DNA of 64,000 bases from Xanthomonas arboricola pv. guizotiae (lineage in GTDB: Bacteria; Pseudomonadota; Gammaproteobacteria; Xanthomonadales; Xanthomonadaceae), in NCBI RefSeq assembly GCF_002940205.1, contig NZ_MDSK01000008.1:1-64000 (forward strand), written 5' to 3'. Under the pieces are notes generated by a model. That model did no database searches. It had not been told where the DNA came from and saw only the letters and a list, made by a program, of their open reading frames with translations. Position numbers and translations under genes: made by a program. Below are positions 49,601 to 58,060 of this stretch, piece by piece; the first letter of the stretch is position 1; each line of letters begins with the position of its first letter.

Positions 49601-49747
49601 ACCCGCAGTGGTGCTTTGTGCGGCGGCAGTGCCCGACGCCAGCACGCCGACGGCGCCGCTCAGCGCAAGCGCAAGTACGCTGATGCGGGCATATCGCGCC
49701 CGCGATGCTGGATGGAAGGTGCGCTTTGAAACAGCATTGCCGGACAT
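46643..49747 (-). CDS. Oar-type TonB-dependent outer-membrane receptor
   Basis: A 1034-residue receptor. The signal peptide is long (about 1-44, ending SGTAAAQ). A carboxypeptidase-regulatory-like beta-sandwich (about 45-125, GATVTAQSDTGFARTAIVDANGRYAIGNLPVGTYTVTLQRDG) follows, as in Oar proteins. Next come a TonB-box-like TLGTITVTG, a plug domain with YYLNGYLSSNPLSNIGGVTLPFGAIDQQETYTGGYSARYGRSAGGVL, and a 22-strand-type barrel ending in Tyr. It should import a large ligand; the substrate is unknown. GGAGAGAGACG precedes ATG 49747. A tonB-like gene lies downstream on the same strand. Confidence 0.92.
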   Translation of the reverse strand: MSGNAVSKRTFHPASRARYARISVLALALSGAVGVLASGTAAAQSTTAGIYGSAPAAAGATVTAQSDTGFARTAIVDANGRYAIGNLPVGTYTVTLQRDGQSVETRKNIALRVGAGTDVSFGGVAAGDTATLGTITVTGKNISPVDVSATASRTVITAEQLQRLPLARSGEAIALLSPGAVQGSGYFGNAISFGGAGVTENAYYLNGYLSSNPLSNIGGVTLPFGAIDQQETYTGGYSARYGRSAGGVLSQVGKRGTNEWHFGAQVLWRPKSLSSDYKNVFYPDAAPPAGYEYSDDSLPGTLYRSRKDDTFWNTVYSVYGGGPLIEDRLFVFVAAEQERTEGVSTARRDDPVIGRNNYRLDEPKVYAKIDWNINDSNILELTGVKNNYREGGAYSDFGGYAGVNGDANGAFADTVKVNDRYYIGKYTSYITDDLTLSATYGKSRQTDFRNNPSTAPLLSNTNLQDPAITGGSEIRNNQTSSQARDGENKTRGLRIDLEYVLGSHTLTAGVDNMYFNANNEGVITTGPGFRWIYGRSSRPTSPISAALGVGPAGGNGYYAYRSVFSTATSMSVEQKAYFLEDKWQVNDKLLLTLGIRNDKFTNFNDAGVPYVTSGDQWAPRLGLSWDVFGDSSLKVYGNAGRYYLALPNSVAIRGASPSTFTREYFTYTGIDAQGSPTGLTPVAVDPSAGFSCSGNVVSSNLECGQAPDAAGIAATDLKSMYQDEFMLGFDKTLGESWVTGAKATYRTLGATIDDVCDADRMRTKLTASGVDPSTVNVPGCIIFNPGETNSFSLANLNGSGRTSVSMSPSDWGFDKEAKRTYLAVDLFLQHPFDGKWEGRIDYTWSRNFGNTEGQVKSDIGQTDVSKTQDWDAAALMWYSGGYLANDRRHQIKIYGSYQIAPEWLIAGNIRVLSGTPKSCLGYVSINGISEDSDAGDPVGYGSSYHTCNGQPSRPGDAGRLPWTKIVDLGLTYRPAFADNKLAMTLQAFNIFNERKPLQVDSTWEDSPFTLSNTYNMGAFFTQPRYAMFSVSYDY

Positions 49748-50059
49748 CGTCTCTCTCCAGAAGAGCGCCATCACGAATATGACGGTGCGCTGACAACCGA
49801 TGCTAGAGAGCTGTAGAGGTTGCTTAAAGAATTTTTTCTCTAAATTTCATGTTTTTTTAAGCACAAATGCACGAAATCGCCTATTCATGCTGGATAGACG
49901 TGACTTTGAGTACCTGCAAGTCACCATGTTATAAGTTTTAAAAGTAACTTGATTGCTGGTTGAAGGGCGATGAAGCACCACCTCGCGATGGGCTGCGGAA
50001 ACGACACTGACGTCCTAAGAGGGCAGTGAGCGGCGCGCGTCAGGACGAGATTTGCCTCT
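49748..50059. other. A/T-rich leader of the receptor gene
   Basis: A 312-bp gap whose part next to the receptor (49801-49930) is strikingly A/T-rich for this genome, consistent with a promoter reading into the receptor gene. It includes an inverted repeat, listed separately. No ORF or RNA gene was recognised. Confidence 0.5.
49821..49863 (-). promoter_or_regulatory. inverted repeat in the receptor leader
   Basis: Arms TGCTTAAA (49821-49828) and TTTAAGCA (49856-49863) are perfect complements separated by 27 A/T-rich bases, 74-116 bp upstream of the receptor start. It could be an operator pair or a leader hairpin. Confidence 0.45.
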
Positions 50060-50794
50060 TCAACGACCCAACTCGAAGGTCACATCCAGGTTGATCGACA
50101 AGATGCTCTCGCCCGGGGCGACCTGGGTGTCCATCTCGGCCTTGGCCGAGCGCATCGAGGCGGCCATCATCATCGGACGCACGCCGCCGCCGCTGCGGCC
50201 TTCGGAGATGCTGACGATGCGGCGTACCTTCAGGCCCAGCGACTTGGCATAGGTGTCGGCGCGGGCCTGGGCCTTCTTCAGCGCGGCCACGCGGGCCTCG
50301 TCGTAGGCCGGTTCGGGCTGGTCGACCGAGAAGCTGGGGCCGTTGATGTCGTTGGCGCCCTGGGCGACCAGCGCGTCCAGCACCTTGCCCAGGCGCGAGA
50401 TGTCGCGGACCTTGAGGCTGACCGTGTTGCTGGCCTGGTAGCCGTTGATCCTGGGCGCTTCGTTTTCCTTGTAGGTGTACTGCGGGCTGAGGTGGATGCC
50501 GGTGGTCTGCACGTCCTTGTCGGCGATGCCGGCGGCCTTGATCGCGGCCATGACCTTGCTCATCTGGTCGGCGTTCTGGCGCATGGCGGCGTTGCCGTCG
50601 GCGGCCTGGGTGACCACGCCGGCCGACAGCGTGGCGATGTCCGGTATGCGCTTGGCGTCCGCTTCGGCCGACACGTTGAGCAGGGTGCCGTCATTGGGAA
50701 TGGTGTAGCTCGGAGCGGTCTGGGCGTGGGCGGTCATGGCGGTTCCGGCAGCGATGGACAGGGCCAGCAACAACGGTTTGAGGGTGGTACGCAT
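50060..50794 (-). CDS. SIMPL-domain periplasmic protein
   Basis: A 244-residue protein. The signal peptide MRTTLKPLLLALSIAAGTAMTAHAQ is followed by a SIMPL (DUF541, YggE-like) domain. It has TLLNVSAEADAKRIPDIATLSAGVVTQAADGNAAMRQNADQMSKVMAAIKAAGIADKDVQTTGIHLSPQYTY and a C-terminal ALKKAQARADTYAKSLGLKVRRIVSISEG. Proteins of this family, such as E. coli YggE, are linked to oxidative-stress tolerance, but no enzymatic activity is agreed. AAGGAG sits six bases before the chosen ATG. Divergent from maf. Confidence 0.9.
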   Translation of the reverse strand: MRTTLKPLLLALSIAAGTAMTAHAQTAPSYTIPNDGTLLNVSAEADAKRIPDIATLSAGVVTQAADGNAAMRQNADQMSKVMAAIKAAGIADKDVQTTGIHLSPQYTYKENEAPRINGYQASNTVSLKVRDISRLGKVLDALVAQGANDINGPSFSVDQPEPAYDEARVAALKKAQARADTYAKSLGLKVRRIVSISEGRSGGGVRPMMMAASMRSAKAEMDTQVAPGESILSINLDVTFELGR

Positions 50795-50916
50795 GAGATC
50801 TCCTTGTCTGTAGGGGAAGCGTGTTGCCGGTTCGATGAACATGTTGTGAGTCGAACGCGACCACTGCCGCCCGGATCGGCAAGCGGGCGGGGAGGGGCAA
50901 CAGGTATGCTGGACGG

Positions 50917-51489
50917 ATGCTCTATCTCGCCTCCCGGTCGCCGCGCCGGCAAGAACTGCTGCAACGCTTGGATGTGCCTTTCCAGACCCTGCAACTGGAC
51001 GTGCCCGAACTGCGCGCGCCCGACGAATCGCCTGCGCAATACGTGCAGCGCGTGGCGCTGGACAAGGCGCGTGCCGGCCTGGCGCAGGTGCAGGCCGGCG
51101 ACCCCGATGCGATCGTGCTCGGCTCCGATACCGAGGTGGTGCTGGGCGAACGGGTATTCGGCAAGCCGGCCGATGCGGACGATGCGATCGCCATGCTGAG
51201 CCTGCTGTCCGGGCGTACCCACCAGGTGCTCACGGCCGTGGTTCTAGTCTGCGCGCAACGCGCCCCGGTGCAGACGCTGGTGGTGTCGGAGGTGACCTTC
51301 GCGTCACTCGATGCTGCGCAGATCGCCGCGTACGTGGCGTGCGGCGAGCCGATGGGCAAGGCCGGCGCGTATGCAATCCAAGGCCGCGCCGAAGGTTTTA
51401 TCAGCCATCTGTCCGGCAGCTATTCCGGCGTGATGGGATTGCCGCTGTTTCACACCTCGCAGTTGCTCACAGCCCTCGGAGCGCATTGA
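50917..51489 (+). CDS. maf: Maf-family dTTP/UTP pyrophosphatase
   Basis: A 190-residue Maf protein, which hydrolyses dTTP, UTP and modified pyrimidine nucleotides. It starts [18 protein letters not shown] (SxSPRR motif) and contains [35 protein letters not shown] and [21 protein letters not shown], all standard. YhdE is the E. coli counterpart of this subgroup. The stop overlaps the rng ATG (TGATG), so it is coupled to RNase G. Confidence 0.95.
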   Translation: MLYLASRSPRRQELLQRLDVPFQTLQLDVPELRAPDESPAQYVQRVALDKARAGLAQVQAGDPDAIVLGSDTEVVLGERVFGKPADADDAIAMLSLLSGRTHQVLTAVVLVCAQRAPVQTLVVSEVTFASLDAAQIAAYVACGEPMGKAGAYAIQGRAEGFISHLSGSYSGVMGLPLFHTSQLLTALGAH

Positions 51490-52988
51490 TGTCGGAAGAG
51501 ATCTTGGTCAACGTCACCCCGCGCGAAACCCGCGTCGCGGTGATCGAGAACGGCATGCTGCAGGAGCTGCATATCGAGCGCGGCTGGCGCCGGGGCGTGG
51601 TCGGCAATATCTACAAGGGCAAGGTGCAGCGGGTGATGCCGGGCATGCAGGCGGCCTTTGTCGAGCTGGGCCTGGAGCGCGCCGCGTTCCTGCATGCCAA
51701 CGACGTGGTGCGGCCGGCGCCGGCACCGGCCAGCGTGGTCGATACCGAGGAGACCCCGATCCCGCCGCCGCCGCCGGCCGCGGTGCCGATCGTGGAACTG
51801 CTGCGCGACGGGCAGGAGATCGTGGTGCAGGTGGTCAAGGACCCGATCGGCACCAAGGGCGCGCGGCTGACCACGCAGATCAGCATTCCTTCGCGCTACC
51901 TGGTGCTGCTGCCGCAGTCCAAGATCGTCGGGGTGTCGGCGCGGATCGAGGACGAGGCCGAGCGGCTGCGCCTGAAGACCATCGTCAGCGAGGTCTCGGC
52001 CCAGCACGGCGGCTTCGGCTACATCATCCGCACCAACGCCGAAGGCCAGCCGGCCGAGGCGCTGGCCGAGGACATCGCCTACCTGTCGCGGGTCTGGAAC
52101 GTGGTCGAGCGGCGCGGCCGCGAGGCGCCGCCGTGCAGCATCATCTACGAAGACCTGAGCCTGCCGTTGCGTGCGGTGCGCGATCTGATCCGCCGCGACG
52201 TGGAAAAGGTCAAGGTCGATTCCAACGAGACCTTCGTGCAGTTGCAGGCGTTCGTGGCCAAGTACATGCCGGTGCTGGCCGAACGGCTGGAGCTGTATAC
52301 CGGCGACCGGCCGATCTTCGACCTGTACGGGGTCGAGGACGAGATCGGGCGCGCGCTGAACAAGCAGGTCCCGCTCAAGTCCGGCGGCTACCTGGTGATC
52401 GACCAGACCGAGGCGATGACCACCATCGACGTCAATACCGGTTCGTTCGTCGGCCAGCGCAATCTCGAGGAAACCGTGTTCCGCACCAACCTGGAGGCCG
52501 CGCAGGCGGTGGCGCGGCAGCTGCGGCTGCGCAACCTGGGCGGCATCATCATCATCGACTTCATCGACATGGACGATGCCGAGCACCGCCGCCAGGTACT
52601 GCGCACGCTGGAGAAAGCGCTGGCGCGCGATCACGCCAAGACCACCGTGTACGAATTCTCGCCGCTGGGCCTGGTCGAGATGACCCGCAAGCGCACCGTC
52701 GAAAGCCTGGAGCGGCAGCTGTCGGAAACCTGCGGCCAGTGCAGCGGGCGCGGCACCATCAAGACCGCCGAGACGGTGACCTACGAGATCTTCCGCGAGA
52801 TCACCCGCGCGGTGCGCCAGTTCGACGCGGCGCGGCTGCTGGTGATCGCCTCGTCGAAGGTGGTCGCCCGCATCACCGACGAAGAATCGGCCGCGGTGGC
52901 CGAGCTGGAGGAATTCCTCGGCAAGAGCATCCGCTTCCAGTCCGACGACCAGTATCTGCAGGAGCAGTTCGATGTGGTGCTGCTGTGA
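51489..52988 (+). CDS. rng: ribonuclease G
   Basis: A 499-residue RNase E/G-family endonuclease without the long C-terminal scaffold of RNase E. It has the N-terminal S1 domain (KGKVQRVMPGMQAAFVELGLERAAFLHANDV), a Pro-rich insert (APAPASVVDTEETPIPPPPPAA), the catalytic aspartate segments TTIDVNTGSFVG and IIIDFIDMDD, and the zinc-link CGQCSGRG near residue 415. It matures 16S rRNA 5' ends and degrades some mRNAs. It follows maf in the conserved order maf-rng-yhdP. Confidence 0.95.
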   Translation: MSEEILVNVTPRETRVAVIENGMLQELHIERGWRRGVVGNIYKGKVQRVMPGMQAAFVELGLERAAFLHANDVVRPAPAPASVVDTEETPIPPPPPAAVPIVELLRDGQEIVVQVVKDPIGTKGARLTTQISIPSRYLVLLPQSKIVGVSARIEDEAERLRLKTIVSEVSAQHGGFGYIIRTNAEGQPAEALAEDIAYLSRVWNVVERRGREAPPCSIIYEDLSLPLRAVRDLIRRDVEKVKVDSNETFVQLQAFVAKYMPVLAERLELYTGDRPIFDLYGVEDEIGRALNKQVPLKSGGYLVIDQTEAMTTIDVNTGSFVGQRNLEETVFRTNLEAAQAVARQLRLRNLGGIIIIDFIDMDDAEHRRQVLRTLEKALARDHAKTTVYEFSPLGLVEMTRKRTVESLERQLSETCGQCSGRGTIKTAETVTYEIFREITRAVRQFDAARLLVIASSKVVARITDEESAAVAELEEFLGKSIRFQSDDQYLQEQFDVVLL

Positions 52989-52991
52989 GGC

Positions 52992-53152
52992 GGGGAATGG
53001 AGAGTCGGGAATCGGGAATGGGGGTGGAGCGAAAGGCGCTCTGCGGGGTGCCGGTGACATCTTTAGAATGGCGGCGCGCGCGGATGGATGATCGTGTGCG
53101 CGGCGCGGTTTGTGCTCCTGCGATTCCCTATTCCCTATTCACCATTCCCCGC
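52992..53152. repeat. facing copies of the GGGAATCG-type repeat
   Basis: Left copy 52992-53023 (GGGGAATGGAGAGTC then GGGAATCGGGAATGG) and right copy 53121-53152 (CGATTCCCTATTCCC then a near-reverse complement ending CCATTCCCCG). They are inverted and about 100 bp apart, filling most of the 169-bp rng-yhdP gap and ending just before the yhdP start codon. Confidence 0.8.
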
Positions 53153-53157
53153 CGTTA

Positions 53158-56100
53158 ATGCCCACCCCGCTGCGCCGCCGTCTCCGCCTGTTTCGCCGCT
53201 ATGCGATCACTGCCACCGCGCTTGCGCTGGTGGCGATCGCGTTGCTGGTGGGTGCGGCCAGCCAGGCGTTGCCGCTGGCCGAGCAGCGGCCGCAGCAGAT
53301 CGCCGCGTGGCTGAGCGCGCGCGCCGGCCAGCCGATCGCGTTCGATCGCCTGCAGACCGAATGGACCCGGCGCGGCCCGTTGCTGCGGCTGGATGGCCTG
53401 CGGATCGGCCCGCATGGCGAGGTGCGCGTGGGCCAGGCCGAACTCCTGCTGGCGATGTACGCCGGCCTGTTGCCCGGCCACTCGCTGACCGAGGTGCGTC
53501 TGCGTGGCCTGGCGCTGACGCTGCAACGTAGCGACGATGGCGTCTGGTCGGTGCAGGGGCTGCCGGCCAGGCGGCGTTTGGACCCATTGGAAGCGCTGCG
53601 CCGGCTCGGCGAGATCCAGGTGGCCGAGGCGCGCCTGCGCGTGGCCGCGCCGTCGATCGGCGTGGATACCACGCTGCCGCGCATCGACCTGCGCCTGCGC
53701 GCCAACGGCTCGACGGTGAAGGTCGGCAGCCGCGCCTGGATCGACCTGCAGCGCGCACCGTTGACCACGGTGATCGCGTTCGATCGCGACAGCGGCGACG
53801 GCAGCGCCTATGCGCAAGCCGACCCGGCCGATCTGGCCGCCTGGGCGGCGTTGCTGCAGTTCGGCGGCATGCGCGTGGACGGCGGCGGCGGACGCCTGCA
53901 GGCCTGGGCGCAGTTGCGCGCGCGCCGGATCACCGCGGTCACCGTGGACGCCGATCTGCAACAACTGCGATTGTCCGGCGCACCTTTGCCCGAGCAGGCC
54001 GCACGCCGCACATTGGTGTGGGAGCGGCTGCAGGCGCGCGCGCGCTGGCAGACCATCGACGGCGGCTGGCGCATGGATGCGCCGCTGCTGCGCCTGGGCC
54101 AGGCGGCCAGGCTGCAGCGGCTGGACGGGCTGAGCATTGCCGGCGGGCGCCGTTATGCGGTGGTGGGCAAACACCTCGATGTCTCGGGCCTGATCGCGGC
54201 GGCCGCCTTGAGCGAGCAGCTGTCGCCCGGCCTGCGGCGCTGGCTGAGCCTGTCCCGGCCGCAGCTGCGCCTGGCCGATCTGCAGATCGCCGGCGAGCAG
54301 GGCGGAGCGGTGCGCGCGCAGGGACGGATCGAGGAACTGGGCTTTCTGCCGGTGGGCAACGCGCCGGGCATCAGCGGCCTGCGCGGCCGGATCGATGGCG
54401 ATGCGCAGGCGATCCAGCTCGACCCCGCGCCGGATGCCACGCTGCGCTTCGACTGGCCGACCGGGTTCGGCGTGGTGCACGAGCTGCAGCTGGCCGGCAG
54501 CATCGTGGGCTGGCGCGACGGTGCCGGCTGGCAGGTCGCCACGCCGGCGTTGCGCGTACAGGCCAGGGACTATGGCGCCCGCGTGCGCGGCGGGCTGTGG
54601 TTCCAGAACGATGGCAGCCGCCCGCGCATCCAGCTGGCCACGCAACTGGACGATGTCGCCTTGCCGGTGGCGCGCAAGTTCTGGATCCGCTCCAAGATGA
54701 GCAAGGCGGCCATCGACTGGCTGGACACGGCGGTTGCCGGTGGCGTGATCACCGGTGGCACCGGCCTGGTCAGCGGCGACCTGGACGACTGGCCGTTCGA
54801 CAACAACGACGGCCGCTTCGAGGCCTTCGGCCAGATCCGCGACGGCGTGATTCCGTTCAATCCGGACTGGCCGGCGATGGAGCAGGTGCAGGCCGGGCTG
54901 CGCTTCATCGGCAACGGATTTTCCCTGCAGGGCAAGGGCGAGCTGGCCGGCGCGCCGATCGCGTCGCTGGAGGCGGGCATTCCCAGCTTCGCCACCTCCG
55001 AGCTGTACGTGCGCGCCTCCACCCGGGCCGATGCCGCGCAGCTGCTGGGCATGTTGCGCAAGAGCCCGCTGGAGCAGCGCTACAGGGATACCTTGCGCAA
55101 TCTCACGGTGTCCGGCCCGGCAGCGGTGAGCTTCGACCTGCTGCGGCCCCTGCGCACCGGCGGTGTGGGCGGCCATCTGCAGGGCACGGTTGCGCTGCAG
55201 GGCGCCAGGCTGGGCGATGCGCGCTGGAACCTGGCCTTCGACCAGGTCAGCGGGCAGGCCGAGTACCGCGATAGCGGCTTTGCCGCCGAGCGCCTGAGCG
55301 TCCAGCACCAGGGCCGCAGCGGCGAGTTGTCGTTGCGTGCCGGCGGCTTCGTGCAGGACCCCGAGCAGGCCTTCGAGGCGCGCTTCGGCGCCACCCTGGA
55401 TGCGAAAGAGCTGTTCGACCGCGCGCCGCAGATGGAATGGTTGCGCCCCTATGTGCATGGCAGCGCACCGTGGCAGGTGGGCGTGGACGTGCCGCTGCCG
55501 CCGCCGGGGCAGGCCGAGGCGCAGGCGTTGCTGACGCTGCGCTCGCAGCTGGTCGGCACCACCCTGGATCTGCCCGCACCCCTGGACAAGGCGGCCACGC
55601 AGCCGCTGGACACGCAGGTCAAGGTGGCCTTGCCGGTGGGCGATGGCGACATCGACGTGGCCTTCGGCAAGCTGGTCGCGCTCAAGGCCAGCAGCCAGGG
55701 CAACCAGACCGGCGTGCGCGTGGTCATGGGTACCGACACGGTCACCGAGCGGCCGCCCGCCAACGGCCTGGTGGTCACCGGCCGCACTGCCTCGCTGGAT
55801 GCGATCGACTGGATCAGCCTGGCGCGCGGCAGCAGCGAGCCGGACCTGCCGCCGCTGCCAGGCCAGCCCGCAGCACCGAAACAGGACGCCGTGCCATTGC
55901 AGCAGGTGGATGTGCAGGCCGACCGGTTGCTGATGATCGGCGGCGTATTCCCGCAGACGCGCCTGCGCCTGCGGCCGATCCGCGACGCAGTGGCGGTGAC
56001 CCTGGACGGCCCGTCGCTGGCCGGCCAGCTCAGCGTGCCCAATGCCGATGGCGCCGCCGTGCAGGGCAAGCTGAGTACGGTGCACTGGCAGCCGGTGGCC

Positions 56101-57084
56101 GCACCGGCCGAGCCGGCCGCACCCGAGCCGGGCGATCCGCTGGCCGGGGCCTTGCCGGAACCGGCGCGCCGCGCGGTGGCCGAGTTCGACCCGGTCTCGA
56201 TCCCGCCGCTGTCGCTGGATATCGACGACCTGCAGGTCGGCAAGATGACCCTGGGCGCGGCCACGCTGCGCAGCAGCCGGCTGACCGACGGCATGCAGGT
56301 GGACCAGCTGCAATTGCGCTCCAACGACCAGAACATCGGCCTGACCGGTGCCTGGCGCGGCAGGGGCGATTCCGCCAGCACCCGGCTGTCGGCACGGGTG
56401 GACAGCCGCAATCTCGGCAACCTGCTGCAGAACCTCACCCTGGGCGGCCAGCTGCGCGGCGGCGAAGGCCAGCTGGAACTCAATGCCGGCTGGCAGGGCT
56501 CGCCGACCGGGTTTGCGCTCGGTTCGCTGGATGGCGATCTCAAGATCGACGTGCGCAACGGCCAGCTGCTGGAAGTGGACCCCGGTGCCGGCCGCGTGCT
56601 CGGCCTGCTCAGCGTGGCGCAGCTGCCGCGCCGGTTGATGTTCGACTTCCGCGATTTCTTCTCCAAGGGGCTGGCCTTCAACAAGCTGGCCGGCGAAGTG
56701 CGCTTTGGCGAGGGCTTCGCACGCACCGATGCGATCCGCATCGAAGGCCCGGCCGCCGACATCGCCATCCGGGGGCTGACCGACCTGCGTGCGCAGACCT
56801 TCGACCAGACCGTGGACGTGAACCCCAAGGCCGGCAATCTGCTCACCGTGGTCGGCGCGGTGGCCGGCGGCCCGGTCGGGGCGGCGGTGGGCGCGGCCGC
56901 CAATGCGGTGCTCGGCAAGCCGCTGGGGGCGATCGGCGCCAAGACCTATCACGTCACCGGGCCGTGGAAGGATCCGCAGGTGGACGTGGTGGAACGCGAG
57001 GTGCGCGAGCGGGCGTCCGGCAAGCCGCCTGCAGAAGGCGCGCCCGCGGCAACGCCAGGCACGCCCGGTCGGTCGCCACGCTGA
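53158..57084 (+). CDS. yhdP: YhdP-family AsmA-like phospholipid transport protein
   Basis: A 1308-residue protein with one N-terminal membrane anchor (AITATALALVAIALLVGAASQAL) and a very long periplasmic beta-rich body. The family's conserved C-terminal end is GQLLEVDPGAGRVLGLLSVAQLPRRLMFDFRDFFSKGLAFNKLAGEVRFGEGFARTDAIRIEGPAADIAIRG. YhdP, TamB and YdbH are bridge-like proteins that help move phospholipids to the outer membrane. The ATG lies directly after the repeat, with no strong ribosome site. It has a Pro/Ala/Gly-rich C-terminal tail. Conserved position between rng and tldD. Confidence 0.93.
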   Translation: MPTPLRRRLRLFRRYAITATALALVAIALLVGAASQALPLAEQRPQQIAAWLSARAGQPIAFDRLQTEWTRRGPLLRLDGLRIGPHGEVRVGQAELLLAMYAGLLPGHSLTEVRLRGLALTLQRSDDGVWSVQGLPARRRLDPLEALRRLGEIQVAEARLRVAAPSIGVDTTLPRIDLRLRANGSTVKVGSRAWIDLQRAPLTTVIAFDRDSGDGSAYAQADPADLAAWAALLQFGGMRVDGGGGRLQAWAQLRARRITAVTVDADLQQLRLSGAPLPEQAARRTLVWERLQARARWQTIDGGWRMDAPLLRLGQAARLQRLDGLSIAGGRRYAVVGKHLDVSGLIAAAALSEQLSPGLRRWLSLSRPQLRLADLQIAGEQGGAVRAQGRIEELGFLPVGNAPGISGLRGRIDGDAQAIQLDPAPDATLRFDWPTGFGVVHELQLAGSIVGWRDGAGWQVATPALRVQARDYGARVRGGLWFQNDGSRPRIQLATQLDDVALPVARKFWIRSKMSKAAIDWLDTAVAGGVITGGTGLVSGDLDDWPFDNNDGRFEAFGQIRDGVIPFNPDWPAMEQVQAGLRFIGNGFSLQGKGELAGAPIASLEAGIPSFATSELYVRASTRADAAQLLGMLRKSPLEQRYRDTLRNLTVSGPAAVSFDLLRPLRTGGVGGHLQGTVALQGARLGDARWNLAFDQVSGQAEYRDSGFAAERLSVQHQGRSGELSLRAGGFVQDPEQAFEARFGATLDAKELFDRAPQMEWLRPYVHGSAPWQVGVDVPLPPPGQAEAQALLTLRSQLVGTTLDLPAPLDKAATQPLDTQVKVALPVGDGDIDVAFGKLVALKASSQGNQTGVRVVMGTDTVTERPPANGLVVTGRTASLDAIDWISLARGSSEPDLPPLPGQPAAPKQDAVPLQQVDVQADRLLMIGGVFPQTRLRLRPIRDAVAVTLDGPSLAGQLSVPNADGAAVQGKLSTVHWQPVAAPAEPAAPEPGDPLAGALPEPARRAVAEFDPVSIPPLSLDIDDLQVGKMTLGAATLRSSRLTDGMQVDQLQLRSNDQNIGLTGAWRGRGDSASTRLSARVDSRNLGNLLQNLTLGGQLRGGEGQLELNAGWQGSPTGFALGSLDGDLKIDVRNGQLLEVDPGAGRVLGLLSVAQLPRRLMFDFRDFFSKGLAFNKLAGEVRFGEGFARTDAIRIEGPAADIAIRGLTDLRAQTFDQTVDVNPKAGNLLTVVGAVAGGPVGAAVGAAANAVLGKPLGAIGAKTYHVTGPWKDPQVDVVEREVRERASGKPPAEGAPAATPGTPGRSPR

Positions 57085-57205
57085 CGCGCCCGGTTGCGGG
57101 CGCGCTGGCGAGTGTCGGTGCTGCTGGTCGCGGGCGCTCAGGCCTTGCGGCAAGGGATCGAACGCGGCACGCGCATCAGCGGGCGCGTCCCGTGCGCCGA
57201 CGCAC

Positions 57206-57961
57206 TCAGTCGAGCGGACCGTCGCCGTCGCTGTCGGCGCGCACGAACATCGGCAGACGCAGGCGCGAACGGTGGCCCTGCACCGGCGCCTGATCGGCAC
57301 CGGCGGCGCCACGGAAATAGCCGCGTTGCCATTTCTCGCGCGCCGCGGCCGACTGCGCATCCGGCAGTTCCTGCAGAAACTGCGTGCGGCTGCGCGTCCA
57401 GTCGGCATGCTGTTGCGCCAATTGCGGCGCCTCCGACAAGGGCTTCCACTGCGGCTGCACCTGTTCGATCAGCTGGCGCGGCAGCGGGAACAGATGGCAG
57501 AACGGCTCGCCGGCCGCGAAGCGCACCTGCCCGGGCCGGGTGAACTTCCAGTTCATGGTGAAGGTGGACGGGCTCCAGTCGGTTTCGACCATGCCGCTCA
57601 GCGCGCCGATGCCGTCCTTGGGCCGGTTCAATGGTCCGGTGACGAACAGGTCCATGCCGGTGTCGGTGCGAAACAGGCAGGGCACGTGGAAGGTCAGCAC
57701 GCCGTAGCCGAAGTGGCTGAGCGCCGGTGACGCGGCGCCGGCGTCGGTAGTGATCCGGATCGCATCCAGGCCATCGCGCCCGTCCCAGCTGGCTTCGAAA
57801 CCGGCCTGGCACAGCAGCTCCCAGCCATGCGCATTGGCGATCGCCAGCGGCAGGCAGCGGTAGGCATAACGCTGGTCGGTGGCGTCCATCCAGTCGCGCT
57901 CGTGCGGGGCGGGGCGGATGTCCAGCGTGTGGCCATCCAGGACGTGGGCAGTGAGCTTCAT
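57206..57961 (-). CDS. DUF6065-like protein
   Basis: A 251-residue soluble protein, rich in Trp and His. It opens [51 protein letters not shown] and has [59 protein letters not shown]. This pattern fits DUF6065, of unknown function, sometimes seen beside biosynthetic genes. It lies on the opposite strand within the conserved yhdP-tldD block, so it is an insertion relative to the usual order. Divergent from tldD by 99 bp. Confidence 0.75.
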   Translation of the reverse strand: MKLTAHVLDGHTLDIRPAPHERDWMDATDQRYAYRCLPLAIANAHGWELLCQAGFEASWDGRDGLDAIRITTDAGAASPALSHFGYGVLTFHVPCLFRTDTGMDLFVTGPLNRPKDGIGALSGMVETDWSPSTFTMNWKFTRPGQVRFAAGEPFCHLFPLPRQLIEQVQPQWKPLSEAPQLAQQHADWTRSRTQFLQELPDAQSAAAREKWQRGYFRGAAGADQAPVQGHRSRLRLPMFVRADSDGDGPLD

Positions 57962-58060
57962 GCGCGGGCGTCGGCGTGGCGATGGGCCCGCGATGATAGC
58001 TGTGCGGCATGTTCAGCCGAACGACTTGTCTCCCCGGCGCGCGGGCCCCATCCTGACTGC

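Noticed and set aside
53155..57408. Minus-strand open frame of 1417 codons
   Set aside because: Antisense shadow of yhdP, whose own frame has the expected membrane anchor and conserved C-terminus; the antisense product has no recognisable domain.
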